Assembly (NCBI GenBank): GCA_050014395.1
Contig: JBEKDK010000019.1
Location: forward strand, 1-64,000
Length of the DNA stretch: 64,000 nt
Direction: 5' to 3'
DNA from: DASPOJ01 sp050014395
GTDB lineage: Bacteria > Acidobacteriota > Terriglobia > Acidiferrales > UBA7541
Below the pieces are notes generated by a model. It was not told where the DNA came from. It ran no database searches and worked only from the letters and a program-made list of their open reading frames with translations. Made by a program: the position numbers and the translations under genes. Below, one piece after another: positions 48,309-57,765 of the stretch. The first letter of the stretch is position 1. Each line of letters begins with the position of its first letter.

Positions 48309-49181
48309 ATGGCGTTCGAACACATCGAAGAGTTCCTCCGACCCACAAGCGTCCGGGAGGCCGTGCGAGCGTTGCACCGCGAAGGACGCCGCGCGCGCGT
48401 GGTGGCCGGCGGCACCGGTGCGGCGCTGCGTGAAAATCGAACGGTGCGCACGCTGGTGGACGTATCGCGGTTGGGCCTCGACTACATCCGGCGCAAAGAC
48501 CGCGGATGGGCGATCGGTGCGGCGACAACGATGACCGCGCTCGAGGAATCGCGGCCGATTCGCGAATTCGCGGACGGAATTTTGGCCGCGGCAGCCGCAA
48601 CCTGCGGCTCCGTGCAAAACCGCAATATGATCACGCTGGGCGGAGGCTTGGCCAACGCCTGGGCTACAGCCGACACGGCTGCGCCGCTACTGGCGCTCGA
48701 TGCGTCCGTTGTGCTGGCAAATGCGCGCGGGCGCCGGCGCGTGCCGCTCGCGGAGCTTTTTCTTGGGACCGATCGCACGATTCTGAATGGCAAGCTTCTG
48801 GTGGAGATTTTGATTCCCGCACCGCCGCGCGGTGGGCGAACCGGATGGTCGTATCAGAAGCTCGGGCGCACGGAGAGCGACATTTCCATCGTGAATTGTG
48901 CCGCCGGCTTGCAAGTGGACCGCGCGGGCAAATGCGTCTGGGCGCGAATCGCGATGGGAGCGATCGAACCGACTCCGCTGCGAGCGCGCACAGCAGAAGC
49001 GGCGCTGATCGGCCAAACGCTCACGCTGGATTCGATCGAAGCCGCTTGCGACGCGCTAACGCGGGAAATTCGACCCATTACTGATTTGCGCGCGACCGCT
49101 GAATATCGGGGCGAGATGAGCGCGGTGCTGACGCGCCGCGCCTTGCGCGAATGCGCGGAGAGAGCCGGGTGTTTGCTATGA
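48309..49181 (+). CDS. molybdenum hydroxylase FAD-binding subunit (XdhB/CoxM type)
   Basis: A 290-residue flavoprotein. The FAD motifs are VVAGGTGAALRENR near residue 33 and CGSVQNRNMITLGGGLANA near 100, the second holding the usual Q-x-R-N pattern. It takes electrons from the iron-sulfur subunit during hydroxylation of purine-like substrates. The final ATGA overlap with the next gene shows tight coupling. Subunit order FAD, 2Fe-2S, Mo is typical of purine hydroxylases and CO dehydrogenase-like enzymes. Confidence 0.9.
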   Translation: MAFEHIEEFLRPTSVREAVRALHREGRRARVVAGGTGAALRENRTVRTLVDVSRLGLDYIRRKDRGWAIGAATTMTALEESRPIREFADGILAAAAATCGSVQNRNMITLGGGLANAWATADTAAPLLALDASVVLANARGRRRVPLAELFLGTDRTILNGKLLVEILIPAPPRGGRTGWSYQKLGRTESDISIVNCAAGLQVDRAGKCVWARIAMGAIEPTPLRARTAEAALIGQTLTLDSIEAACDALTREIRPITDLRATAEYRGEMSAVLTRRALRECAERAGCLL

Positions 49182-49699
49182 AAACGACTCTGCTGCGCGT
49201 CAAGGTCGTTATCAACAGCGAAGCCAAAGAATGGACCATCGCGCCGGGAGACCTTTTGCTCGATGTGTTGCGCCGCGAAGGTTACTTCGGCGTGAAGCGC
49301 GGTTGCGAGACAGGGGAATGCGGCGCGTGCACGGTCCTGGTGAATGGCCGCGCAATCAATTCGTGTTTGCTTTTCGCGGCGCAGGCCGATGGGTGCGACT
49401 TGCTTACGATTGAAGGCGTCGCGAAGGACGACACGCTCGATCCCATCCAGGAAATTTTCCTGGACCACGGCGCCGTGCAGTGCGGCTACTGCACGCCGGG
49501 AATGATTTTGAGCACGAAGGCGCTGCTCGCGCGCAACTCCGATCCCACCGAAGCGGAAGTGTGCGACGCGCTCGCGGGAAATTATTGCCGCTGCACCGGA
49601 TTCCGTAAACCGATCGAAGCTGTGCTGGCCGCAGCAGCAGCACGCCGCGCAAATGGCGGCAAGAAATCGCCGCGCGCGGCGAAGGTGAAATCGCGATGA
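49178..49699 (+). CDS. molybdenum hydroxylase [2Fe-2S] subunit (XdhC/CoxS type)
   Basis: A 173-residue ferredoxin-like subunit. The first cluster uses the cysteines of CETGECGACTVLVNGRAINSC, the second CGYCTPGM and YCRCTGF. The start ATG at 49178 overlaps the previous stop. The C-terminus is basic (GGKKSPRAAKVKSR), slightly longer than usual. Its own stop overlaps the start of the molybdenum subunit (ATGA at 49696), so the three are made as a set. Confidence 0.93.
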   Translation: MKTTLLRVKVVINSEAKEWTIAPGDLLLDVLRREGYFGVKRGCETGECGACTVLVNGRAINSCLLFAAQADGCDLLTIEGVAKDDTLDPIQEIFLDHGAVQCGYCTPGMILSTKALLARNSDPTEAEVCDALAGNYCRCTGFRKPIEAVLAAAAARRANGGKKSPRAAKVKSR

Positions 49700-52080
49700 G
49701 CCACGATTACAACGTCGTCGGCAAACGCGTCACGAAGGTCGACGGCGTGAAGCTGGTCACCGGCCGGCCGGCATTCACCGACGACATCGCCGTGCCCGGC
49801 ATGCTCTACGGGAAAATCCTGCCCAGTCCGCACGCCCACGCGCGCATTAAACGCATCGACACAAGCAAAGCACGCGCGCTGCCAGGCGTGCACGCCGTGC
49901 TGACGTATAAAGACGTGCCGCGCGTGCCGCACACCACCGCAGGCCAAGCTTGGCCGGAGCCTTCGCCGTACGACACGTATCTGCTCGATTCCAAAGTGCG
50001 CTTCGTCGGCGACCGCGTGGCCGCCGTGGCCGCGGAAACGCGGGCGCAGGCGGAAGAAGCGCTGCGGCTGATCGAAGTCGAATACGAAGTGCTGCCGCTG
50101 GTGCTCGATATGGAGCACGCCATGGATGCGGGCGCGCCGATGATCCATGACGAACCGGACTCCACCGGCATATTCGACGCGCAGCACAATCTGGCCGCCT
50201 ACATTCATCAGGAAATCGGCAACGTGGAACAGGGATTCCGTGAAGCGGACATGATTTTCGAGCGCGAATACCGGACGCCGCGCCAACAGCATTGCTCGAT
50301 CGAACCTCACGTGACGATCACCTGGCTCGACTCGGACAATCGCCTGGTGATCCGCAGCAGCACGCAGGTGCCTTACCACGCACGGCGCCAAGTGGCGATG
50401 ATCCTACAGATTCCTGTGCAGCGCGTGCACGTGATCAAGCCGCGCATCGGCGGCGGATTCGGCGGCAAGCAGGAAATGCTGCTGGAAGATATTTGCGGCG
50501 CGCTGACGCTGGCCACGCGCCGGCCGGTGAAGATCGAATTCACGCGCGAAGAAGAGTTCTACATGTCGCGCAGCCGCCATCCGCAAATCCTGCGAATCAA
50601 GATGGGCGTGATGCACGACGGCACAATCGTCGCCAACCACTTGAAGGTGCTGGCCACCACCGGAGCGTACGGCAGCCATTCCAGCACGGTGCAAGGCAGC
50701 ACGGGCAGCAAAGTGCTGCCGCTCTATCGCACAGCGCACATGAAATTTGAGTGCCACGTGGTGTACACAAACACGCCAGTGGCCGGCGCGTTCCGCGGAT
50801 ACGGATGTCCGCAGGGATTTTTCGCGCAAGAAAGTTTGGTGGATGAGATTGCGCACGAATTGGGCATGGATCCACTGGAATTCCGCCAAAGGAATTTCAT
50901 CCAGTTAGGCGATATCGACGATCTTGCGGCGCAACTCGGCGAGGGCAAGAAAGGCTTGCCGCGCACGATTCGCAGCTGCGGCTTGCCGGAATGCGTGGAG
51001 CGCGGCGCGGCGGCTGCCGATTGGGAGCGCAAACGCAAAGCTCCGCAAGATGTGAGCAGCCACATTCGGCGCGGCATTGGCGTGGCCTGCTCGATGCAAG
51101 GAAGCGGAATCGCGGGCATTGACTGGGCTTCGGCGCTGTTGAAGATGAATGAAGACGGCTCGTTCAATCTTCAAGTGGGCGCTTCGGATCTGGGCACCGG
51201 TTCCGACACCGTGCTTGCGCAAATTGCCGCCGAAACGCTGGGCGTGAGCCTGGACAAATTTATCGTCTACTCCGCGGACACCGACTTCACGCCGTTCGAC
51301 GTGGGCGCGTACGCCTCGAGCACCACGATCATCTCCGGCGGCGCGGTGAAAAAAGCGGCGGAGAACGTACGCGAGCAAATTCTGCGAGTTGCCTCCCGGA
51401 TGCTGGAAACGCCGGTAGAAAATCTGACGTGCCGCGACAACCAAGTCGTCACGAAGTGCGAATGCCAGAAATCGGTGAGCATGACGGACCTCGCTCTCCA
51501 CGCCATGTACAAAGAGAAGACGCAGATCATCGGCCACGCCTCGCACTTCAACACCGATAGCCCGCCGCCATTCTGCGTGCAGTTTGCCGAAGTGGAAGTG
51601 GACACGGAAACAGGCCGCATCCGCGTGCCGCATTTGGTGACGGCAGTGGATCTGGGCGTGGCGATCAACCCGATGCAGGCCGAAGGGCAAGCGGAAGGCG
51701 CGGTGCTGCAGAGCTTGGGTTACGCGTTGGCGGAAGAAATGCAGCTCGACGAACGCGGGCGAATGATCAATGCCGGATTCGCCGATTATAAAATTTTCAC
51801 GTCGAAAGATATGCCGAAGCTGACGACCATTCTGGTGGAAACCGAAGAGCCGCTGGGTCCCTATGGCGCAAAAGCGATCGCCGAGATACCCATCAACGCG
51901 CCGGCTCCGGCTGTGGCCAACGCGATCTTCCATGCCATCGGCGTGCGTTTCCGGAAATTGCCCATCAGGCCGGAGGAAGTGCTGCGCGCGCTGCGAGAAA
52001 AGGAAAAGCACGAGGAAGAAACTTCAGATGAACCTGCCGGCGTCGGCGCCGCAATTCCGCGCGCCACCCCGCGGCACTAG
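49696..52080 (+). CDS. molybdenum hydroxylase large subunit (xanthine dehydrogenase/aldehyde oxidase type)
   Basis: A 794-residue catalytic subunit binding molybdopterin. Recognised elements are VVGKRVTKVDGVKLVTGRPAFTDD at the start, RIGGGFGGKQE (pterin binding), AGAFRGYGCPQGFF with the Arg used for purine orientation, DVGAYASSTT, and GPYGAKAIAE with the catalytic glutamate. This supports a hydroxylase of xanthine or a related N-heterocycle. It is the third gene of an overlapping triplet and is followed after 13 bases by ygeY. No XdhC-type maturation factor is in the window. Confidence 0.93.
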   Translation: MSHDYNVVGKRVTKVDGVKLVTGRPAFTDDIAVPGMLYGKILPSPHAHARIKRIDTSKARALPGVHAVLTYKDVPRVPHTTAGQAWPEPSPYDTYLLDSKVRFVGDRVAAVAAETRAQAEEALRLIEVEYEVLPLVLDMEHAMDAGAPMIHDEPDSTGIFDAQHNLAAYIHQEIGNVEQGFREADMIFEREYRTPRQQHCSIEPHVTITWLDSDNRLVIRSSTQVPYHARRQVAMILQIPVQRVHVIKPRIGGGFGGKQEMLLEDICGALTLATRRPVKIEFTREEEFYMSRSRHPQILRIKMGVMHDGTIVANHLKVLATTGAYGSHSSTVQGSTGSKVLPLYRTAHMKFECHVVYTNTPVAGAFRGYGCPQGFFAQESLVDEIAHELGMDPLEFRQRNFIQLGDIDDLAAQLGEGKKGLPRTIRSCGLPECVERGAAAADWERKRKAPQDVSSHIRRGIGVACSMQGSGIAGIDWASALLKMNEDGSFNLQVGASDLGTGSDTVLAQIAAETLGVSLDKFIVYSADTDFTPFDVGAYASSTTIISGGAVKKAAENVREQILRVASRMLETPVENLTCRDNQVVTKCECQKSVSMTDLALHAMYKEKTQIIGHASHFNTDSPPPFCVQFAEVEVDTETGRIRVPHLVTAVDLGVAINPMQAEGQAEGAVLQSLGYALAEEMQLDERGRMINAGFADYKIFTSKDMPKLTTILVETEEPLGPYGAKAIAEIPINAPAPAVANAIFHAIGVRFRKLPIRPEEVLRALREKEKHEEETSDEPAGVGAAIPRATPRH

Positions 52081-52093
52081 CTAAGGGAGACCC

Positions 52094-53320
52094 ATGACAG
52101 TCCAAAAAGCAATTTCTATTGACCGCGAACAATTGGCGGCCGCGGCGCAAGCTTGCGAAGCCGATATGGTGCGTTTTCTTCGCGACCTTGTCGCTATTCC
52201 CGCGGAGAGCAGCCAGGAACGGCCCGTGATCGAGCGCATCCGCCAAGAAATGCAAAAAGTTGGGTTCGATGAAGTTCGCGTGGACAAGATGGGCAACATC
52301 CTGGGACGCATCGGGTTGGGCAAGAAAATTATCATGATGGATTCGCACACCGATACCGTCGGCGTCGGCGACCGGCGCGAGTGGGCCTGGGATCCGTATC
52401 AGGGCAAGGTGGAGGATGGCTACATCTACGGGCGCGGCTCATGCGATCAGCGCGCCGGAATGGCCAGCCTGGTCTACGCGGGAAAGCTGATCAAGCAGCT
52501 CGGTCTCGAAGGCGATTACACTTTTTACGCCGTGGGCAGCGTGCAGGAAGAAGACTGCGACGGCCTGGCGTGGACCTACATACTGAAAGAAGACGGGATC
52601 CGGCCCGATTGCGTCGTCGTCACCGAGCCCACAAATCTGAATCTTTATCGCGGCCACCGCGGCCGTATGGAAATCGAAGTTCATGTGCGCGGGCGTTCCT
52701 GCCATGCCAGCGCTCCGGAACGCGGCGACAATCCAATCAACAAAATCGCACCGCTGCTTGGTGAAGTGGCGAAACTGAACGAGAGATTGCGCGACGATAA
52801 GTTTCTAGGCAAGGGCACCATCGCGATCACGGAAATCCGATCCGTCTCCCCTTCGCTATGCGCCGTGCCGGCTGCGTGCTCGATTCACCTGGATCGCCGG
52901 CTTACTGCCGGCGAGACGCAGAAAAGCGCCGTCGCCGAAGTGAAGGCGCTGCTCGATAAGCTCGGGCTCGACGCGGAGATCGAAGTGCTGAAGTACGCGA
53001 CGCCGAGTTACACCGGCCTGGTCTATCCCACGGAAAAGTATTACCCGACGTGGGTGCTGGAAGAATCGCATCCGCTGGTGCAGGCCGGCGTGCACACCTA
53101 TGAAGCGCTGCACGGCAAGCCGCCGGTGGTGGACAAATGGGTGTTTTCGACCAACGGCGTGGGCTCAATGGGTGTGATGGGTGTGCCGACAATCGGCTTC
53201 GGTCCCGGCGAAGAAGACGTGGCGCACAGCGTGAACGAGCGGGTTGCGATTCGCCACTTGGTGGAAGCCGCGCAGTTCTATGCGGCGTTTCCTCTCGTGT
53301 ATAGCTCCACAATGAAGTGA
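52094..53320 (+). CDS. ygeY: YgeY-family M20 peptidase/deacetylase-like hydrolase
   Basis: A 408-residue zinc hydrolase of the M20 family in the YgeY branch. Metal ligands are in MDSHTDTVG, GRGSCDQRAG and QEEDCDG; the inserted dimerisation domain starts near GHRGRMEIEV. The name rests on its close general pattern (TDTVGVGDR, GLVYPTEKYYPTWV) and on context, since the neighbours are YgfK-, YgeW-, carbamate kinase- and SsnA-like. GGGAGACCC precedes the ATG. Substrate in this cluster is thought to be an acyl- or carbamoyl-amino acid, but it is not settled. Confidence 0.88.
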   Translation: MTVQKAISIDREQLAAAAQACEADMVRFLRDLVAIPAESSQERPVIERIRQEMQKVGFDEVRVDKMGNILGRIGLGKKIIMMDSHTDTVGVGDRREWAWDPYQGKVEDGYIYGRGSCDQRAGMASLVYAGKLIKQLGLEGDYTFYAVGSVQEEDCDGLAWTYILKEDGIRPDCVVVTEPTNLNLYRGHRGRMEIEVHVRGRSCHASAPERGDNPINKIAPLLGEVAKLNERLRDDKFLGKGTIAITEIRSVSPSLCAVPAACSIHLDRRLTAGETQKSAVAEVKALLDKLGLDAEIEVLKYATPSYTGLVYPTEKYYPTWVLEESHPLVQAGVHTYEALHGKPPVVDKWVFSTNGVGSMGVMGVPTIGFGPGEEDVAHSVNERVAIRHLVEAAQFYAAFPLVYSSTMK

Positions 53321-53324
53321 GGCC

Positions 53325-55637
53325 ATGGCTGAACTCGTCCCAGTCCCACTGCCGCTGCTGTTGCGGCGAGCGTTCCTCGAATACCAGCGCGAAGGAAAGA
53401 TCTTTGACTTGCCCAAGTCCCAGTTCTTTCGCGGGCTTCGCGGCATAGATACGTCCGTTCATTTCCACGGTGAACGCGCCTCCACACCGGTGGGCCCGGC
53501 TGCGGGACCGCACGATCAACTCGCGCAGAACATCGTGCTCTCCTGGCTGGCGAGCTCGCGCATCATCGAACTGAAAACGGTACAAATCCTGGACGAGCTG
53601 AAAATCCCACGGCCGTGCATCGACGTCGCCAACGTCGGCTACAACGTGGAGTGGTCGCAGGAGCTGAAGCTCGAACAATCGCTGCGTGAATATGTGGGCG
53701 CCGCGATGTTCATCGAAATCCTGAAAGCCTCGAAGCTGCTCGGCGAGGATTTTTGCCCGGGCTCGACCGACACGATCTTCGATATGAGCGTGGGCTACAG
53801 TCTCGAAGGCATCCGCTCGGCGCGCGTGCGGGCGTGGATTGCGGCGATGAAGGATGCATCCGCGATCGTGGATGAATTGCGCGGCGGGCTCACCGGCGAA
53901 TGGGCGCGCTATCGCGAGCTGCCGTTCCCCACGCGCATCAGCGACACCATCACGCTTTCCACGTTCCATGGATGCCCCGCCGAGGAAATCGAAGGCATCG
54001 TCAACTTCCTGCTGACCGAGATGGACGTGCACGTTTGCATCAAGCTGAATCCAACGCTGCTCGGCCACGAGATGGTCGCGCATTTGCTGCATGACGTGAT
54101 GGGCTATCACGAAATTGAAGTCGCAGCGGAGGCGTTTGCGAAGGATCTGCAATTTAGCCAAGCGATGGAGATCATCCCGCGCCTGGACCGTCTGGCGCGC
54201 GCGCGCGGAAAACGCATGGCGGTGAAGTGCAGCAACACGCTGGTGGTTAAAAATCGCGGCGTGTTCTTCAGCGACGATGACATGTACATGTCCGGGCCGC
54301 CGCTGCATGTGATCACGATGAACCTCGTCAAGAAACTGCGCGAGCACCTGGGCGCGCAAATTCCCATTTCTTTTTCCGCCGGCGTGGATGCCCACAATTT
54401 TGGGAACCTGGTCGCCATGAACCTTGTTCCCGTTACGACGTGCACTGACTTGCTGCGCCCCGGCGGCTATGGCCGGCTGAGCCGATACCTCGACAACCTC
54501 GGCGCGAAAATGCACGAGCTGGGCGTCACGCGCATCCCGGATTTCGTCGTGCGCTATGGTGGAAACGCCGAGGTGGCAATCGAGCAGGTGATCCGCGGAG
54601 TACTCGAAGAAGCGGACCGCGTCACTTCCGGAGCCACCGCGATCTCGACGCGCGCCGAAGAGTTCTTCGCAGACACCGTGCGGGGCAAATTGACGCAGTG
54701 CCTTGCCGCACCGGGAATTTCGCTCGGATCGGTTTGCGCCGCGCTGGCGCAAGATTTTGAACGAACGCTCGCTGCGGACCTGCCTGCTGCGGCGGCCGAT
54801 GCGCTGCGGTCGCGCTTGGCGGGGATCGAGCAGGAACTGGTGGAGACTGCCGGGCTGCTGAACACGCCGGGGCTTGTCGATCAGGCCACCGGCGATCCGC
54901 GCTATCGCTGGGAGCGCAACAAAGGCGTGCCGCGAAAAATCGGCTCGCACCTGTGGTTCTACGACTGCATCAACTGTGACAAATGTGTTCCGGACTGCCC
55001 GAACGATGCGAATTTCGTGTACGAAACCGAGCCCGCTGAAATCGCGTACTCCAATTACCTGCTGACGCGCGATTCCCGCGCGACGCCAACGCCCGGCGGC
55101 GTTTTCAAAGTGGGCAAGGCACATCAGTTGGGGAATTACGCGGATGCCTGCAACGAATGTGGCAATTGCGACGTATTCTGCCCGGAGGATGGCGGGCCAT
55201 ACCTGGAAAAGCCGCGGTTTTTTAGCAGCCTCGAAACCTACCGCAGGTACGCCGGCAGCAGCGGCTTCTACATTTCATATGTGGGACCGCGCAGCGCGAT
55301 CTACGGAACGATCCAAGGGCGTAGCTACACGCTGCGCCTTGATCCGGCGACTGACCGCGCGTGGTTCGATGACGGAGGAGCCGAGGCCGAATTCGTGTTG
55401 AGCACAGACAAACTTTTGAGCTGGAAATTGAACTTTATTTCGGACGCGGCGGATGGCGCAGCCGGCGGCGATGCGTCCGGCCGCACGCTGGAGATGCTGC
55501 CCTATCATCAATTGAAACTTTTGGCCCGCGCCGTTTCCGATCCGCGCCACGTCCATTACGCCAACGTCGCGGGGCTCGCCGATCCGGAACCGGACGTTTC
55601 CGCAAGCGTCCGCAGCCCTGCGAAGCGAACCGATTAA
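53325..55637 (+). CDS. ygfK: YgfK-like Fe-S oxidoreductase lacking the central flavin domain
   Basis: A 770-residue protein. Residues about 1-440 follow the dihydroorotate-dehydrogenase-like N-terminal part of YgfK (STPVGPAAGPHDQLAQN, TFHGCPAEEIE, SAGVDAHNFGNLVAMNL). Then, after a 100-residue helical linker, come two 4Fe-4S motifs: CINCDKCVPDCP and CNECGNCDVFCP, and a C-terminal region. E. coli YgfK is about 1030 residues and has a GltD-like FAD/NADPH domain between these parts; no nucleotide-binding GxGxxG segment is seen here. Starts ATG at 53325, four bases after the ygeY stop. Confidence 0.83.
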   Translation: MAELVPVPLPLLLRRAFLEYQREGKIFDLPKSQFFRGLRGIDTSVHFHGERASTPVGPAAGPHDQLAQNIVLSWLASSRIIELKTVQILDELKIPRPCIDVANVGYNVEWSQELKLEQSLREYVGAAMFIEILKASKLLGEDFCPGSTDTIFDMSVGYSLEGIRSARVRAWIAAMKDASAIVDELRGGLTGEWARYRELPFPTRISDTITLSTFHGCPAEEIEGIVNFLLTEMDVHVCIKLNPTLLGHEMVAHLLHDVMGYHEIEVAAEAFAKDLQFSQAMEIIPRLDRLARARGKRMAVKCSNTLVVKNRGVFFSDDDMYMSGPPLHVITMNLVKKLREHLGAQIPISFSAGVDAHNFGNLVAMNLVPVTTCTDLLRPGGYGRLSRYLDNLGAKMHELGVTRIPDFVVRYGGNAEVAIEQVIRGVLEEADRVTSGATAISTRAEEFFADTVRGKLTQCLAAPGISLGSVCAALAQDFERTLAADLPAAAADALRSRLAGIEQELVETAGLLNTPGLVDQATGDPRYRWERNKGVPRKIGSHLWFYDCINCDKCVPDCPNDANFVYETEPAEIAYSNYLLTRDSRATPTPGGVFKVGKAHQLGNYADACNECGNCDVFCPEDGGPYLEKPRFFSSLETYRRYAGSSGFYISYVGPRSAIYGTIQGRSYTLRLDPATDRAWFDDGGAEAEFVLSTDKLLSWKLNFISDAADGAAGGDASGRTLEMLPYHQLKLLARAVSDPRHVHYANVAGLADPEPDVSASVRSPAKRTD

Positions 55638-55646
55638 GGAGCACCG

Positions 55647-56687
55647 GTGCCCACAAAGAAATCAGCAAGAACGAAGAAGGCGCTTTTCCATGGCAAGGAC
55701 TACATCACCACGCAGGAATGGTCCGGCGCGGAAATTGAAGCGCTGCTCGGCGTTTCCGCCGACCTGAAACGCAAATTCCATAAAGGAATTCCGCACCGTT
55801 ATCTGCCGGACAAAACGATCTTTCTGATGTTTTTCGATAAGTCTACGCGCACGCGGAATTCTTTCGAGGCCGGCATCACGCAACTCGGCGGCCATGGGAA
55901 TTTTCTCACCGCGGACGTCATGCAGGTCTCACACGGAGAGAGCGCCAAGGATACCGGCATCATCCTTTCGCGTTACGGCCACGCGATCGCTATCCGCCAC
56001 GACCTGATCCCCGGCGAGGGCAATGCCTACATGCGCGAAGTGGCGCGCTGGGCCGATGTGCCGGTGATCAACATGCAATGCGACGTGGACCATCCCTGCC
56101 AAACACTGGCGGACTTGATGACCATCCGCGAGAAATTCGGAAACAATTTGCGCGGGCGCAAAGTCGCCGTGAGCTGGGCGTACGCGCCGAGCTATGCGAA
56201 ACCGCTTTCGGTGCCGCAGGGCCTGATCATGTTGCTGCCGCGCTTCGGCATGGACGTGACGCTGGCGCATCCGCCGGAATATTTCCTGATGCCCGAAACG
56301 CTGGAGGCCGCGCGGCGCAATGCCGACGCCGTCGGCGTGCATTTCAAAGTCGCCAACACGATGGAGGAAGCCTTCCGCGGCGCGGACGTGGTGATTCCGA
56401 AAAGCTGGGGCTGCCTGGATACCATGGGGCAGAAACCCGAAGAATCTTTGCGCATCGCCACGCAGTATCGCCACTGGATTTGCGACGCGGCGAAAATGAA
56501 ACTCGCGAAGCGCGAAGCGCTTTATATGCATCCGCTGCCGGCCGATCGCGGCAATGAAGTGACGGATGAAGTGATCGACGGCCCGCAATCGGTGGTCTAC
56601 GACGAAGCCGAAAATCGCCTGCACACGGCGAAAGCCATCATGGCCCTGACGATGAGCCAGAAAGAAATCGTGTACTCAACTCGCTAG
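55647..56687 (+). CDS. ygeW: YgeW-like carbamoyltransferase
   Basis: A 346-residue aspartate/ornithine carbamoyltransferase homolog. The carbamoyl-phosphate site is DKSTRTRNSF and HPCQTLADLMT; MHPLPADRGNEVTDEVIDG closes the active site. It is of the YgeW type, for which the amino acid substrate is not settled. The start is GTG at 55647, nine bases after YgfK, with GGAGCACC before it. Together with the next gene it can release carbamoyl groups as carbamoyl phosphate and make ATP. Confidence 0.9.
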   Translation: MPTKKSARTKKALFHGKDYITTQEWSGAEIEALLGVSADLKRKFHKGIPHRYLPDKTIFLMFFDKSTRTRNSFEAGITQLGGHGNFLTADVMQVSHGESAKDTGIILSRYGHAIAIRHDLIPGEGNAYMREVARWADVPVINMQCDVDHPCQTLADLMTIREKFGNNLRGRKVAVSWAYAPSYAKPLSVPQGLIMLLPRFGMDVTLAHPPEYFLMPETLEAARRNADAVGVHFKVANTMEEAFRGADVVIPKSWGCLDTMGQKPEESLRIATQYRHWICDAAKMKLAKREALYMHPLPADRGNEVTDEVIDGPQSVVYDEAENRLHTAKAIMALTMSQKEIVYSTR

Positions 56688-56745
56688 TTCGACGAGCTAA
56701 GGGGAGTCTCGACGCAGTTCGCGTTCTCGCGCGCGGTGAAATCAT

Positions 56746-57765
56746 ATGGCAAAGACTCTCATCATCGCACTCGGCGGCAACGCCATCACCCTGCCGAACG
56801 AGCCGGGAGTGATCTCCGCGCAATTCGCGCATACCGCTGAAACGCTTCGGCACCTTTTGCCTGTTCTGCGTTCCGACGACCGAATCGTGATCACGCACGG
56901 CAACGGGCCGCAGATCGGCAACATACTGCTGCGCGTCGAAGCCGGCGAGACCGCGCCCAATCCTGTGCCACATCTTCCGCTGGACACATGTGCGGCGGAT
57001 TGCCAGGGCGGCATGGGCTACATGATTCAGCGTCTGGCCAGCGAAATTCTCCGCAACGATGCATCGGGGGCGCATCGCCCGCGCAGTGTGGTTACCATCA
57101 TCACGCAAGTCGTCGTGGACAAAAATCATCCCGACTTCCAGCATCCGAGCAAGCCGATCGGGCCGTTCTACGGCGCCGAACAGGTCGATCGGATTCGCCG
57201 CGACAAACCGCATTGGATCATCCACGAAATTGAGCCCGGACGTTTTCGCCGCGTCGTGCCCTCGCCGCGGCCGCTCGATATCGTGGAAAAGAACGCCATT
57301 GCGGAACTCTGCGAAACCGGCGCGATCGTGGTCGCCTGCGGCGGAGGCGGAATTCCGGTGGCGTGGGAGGGCGGTCACCTTGTCGGCGTCGAAGCGGTGA
57401 TCGACAAAGACCGCGCATCGAGCCTGCTGGCCACGCAGATTGGCGCGCACAAATTGATCATTGTCACTTCGGTGCCGCAGGCCGCGATTCGTTACCGCAA
57501 GCCGGACCAGCAATGGTTGGGCACGCTAACTCTGGCCGAGGCGCGCCGCTATCTCGATGCCGGAGAATTCCCGCCGGGCACGATGGGGCCAAAAATCGAG
57601 TCGGCGATCGATTTCATCGAGCAGGGCGGCGAGGAATGCATCATCACTTCGACCGAGCATGTGACGCGCGCGCTGGAAGGCGAAGGCGGCACACGAATCT
57701 CAGGCTTCTGGGCCGGGGGGCAACTAATGTTTCCTCCCGCCGTGCAGGTCACGCGCAAATCATGA
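56746..57765 (+). CDS. arcC: carbamate kinase
   Basis: A 339-residue amino acid kinase-fold enzyme that turns carbamoyl phosphate and ADP into ATP, ammonia and CO2. Signature segments are ALGGNAI, THGNGPQIGN, VACGGGGIPV and VIDKDRASSLLATQIGA. It is the YqeA/ArcC type and follows the YgeW-like gene, as in the enterobacterial cluster. Its final TGA overlaps the ATG of the SsnA-like gene, so translation is coupled. It would be the energy-yielding step of the pathway. Confidence 0.95.
   Translation: MAKTLIIALGGNAITLPNEPGVISAQFAHTAETLRHLLPVLRSDDRIVITHGNGPQIGNILLRVEAGETAPNPVPHLPLDTCAADCQGGMGYMIQRLASEILRNDASGAHRPRSVVTIITQVVVDKNHPDFQHPSKPIGPFYGAEQVDRIRRDKPHWIIHEIEPGRFRRVVPSPRPLDIVEKNAIAELCETGAIVVACGGGGIPVAWEGGHLVGVEAVIDKDRASSLLATQIGAHKLIIVTSVPQAAIRYRKPDQQWLGTLTLAEARRYLDAGEFPPGTMGPKIESAIDFIEQGGEECIITSTEHVTRALEGEGGTRISGFWAGGQLMFPPAVQVTRKS

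Noticed and set aside
52902..55124. Long minus-strand open frame (740 codons) opposite ygeY and ygfK
   Set aside because: It is a mirror of GC-rich coding DNA: composition is His/Arg/Ala-rich without domains, while the plus strand encodes two recognisable enzymes.
57363..57761. Longer start for the SsnA-like gene
   Set aside because: The extension lies inside the carbamate kinase gene in a different frame; the ATG at 57762 overlaps its stop and gives the family length.
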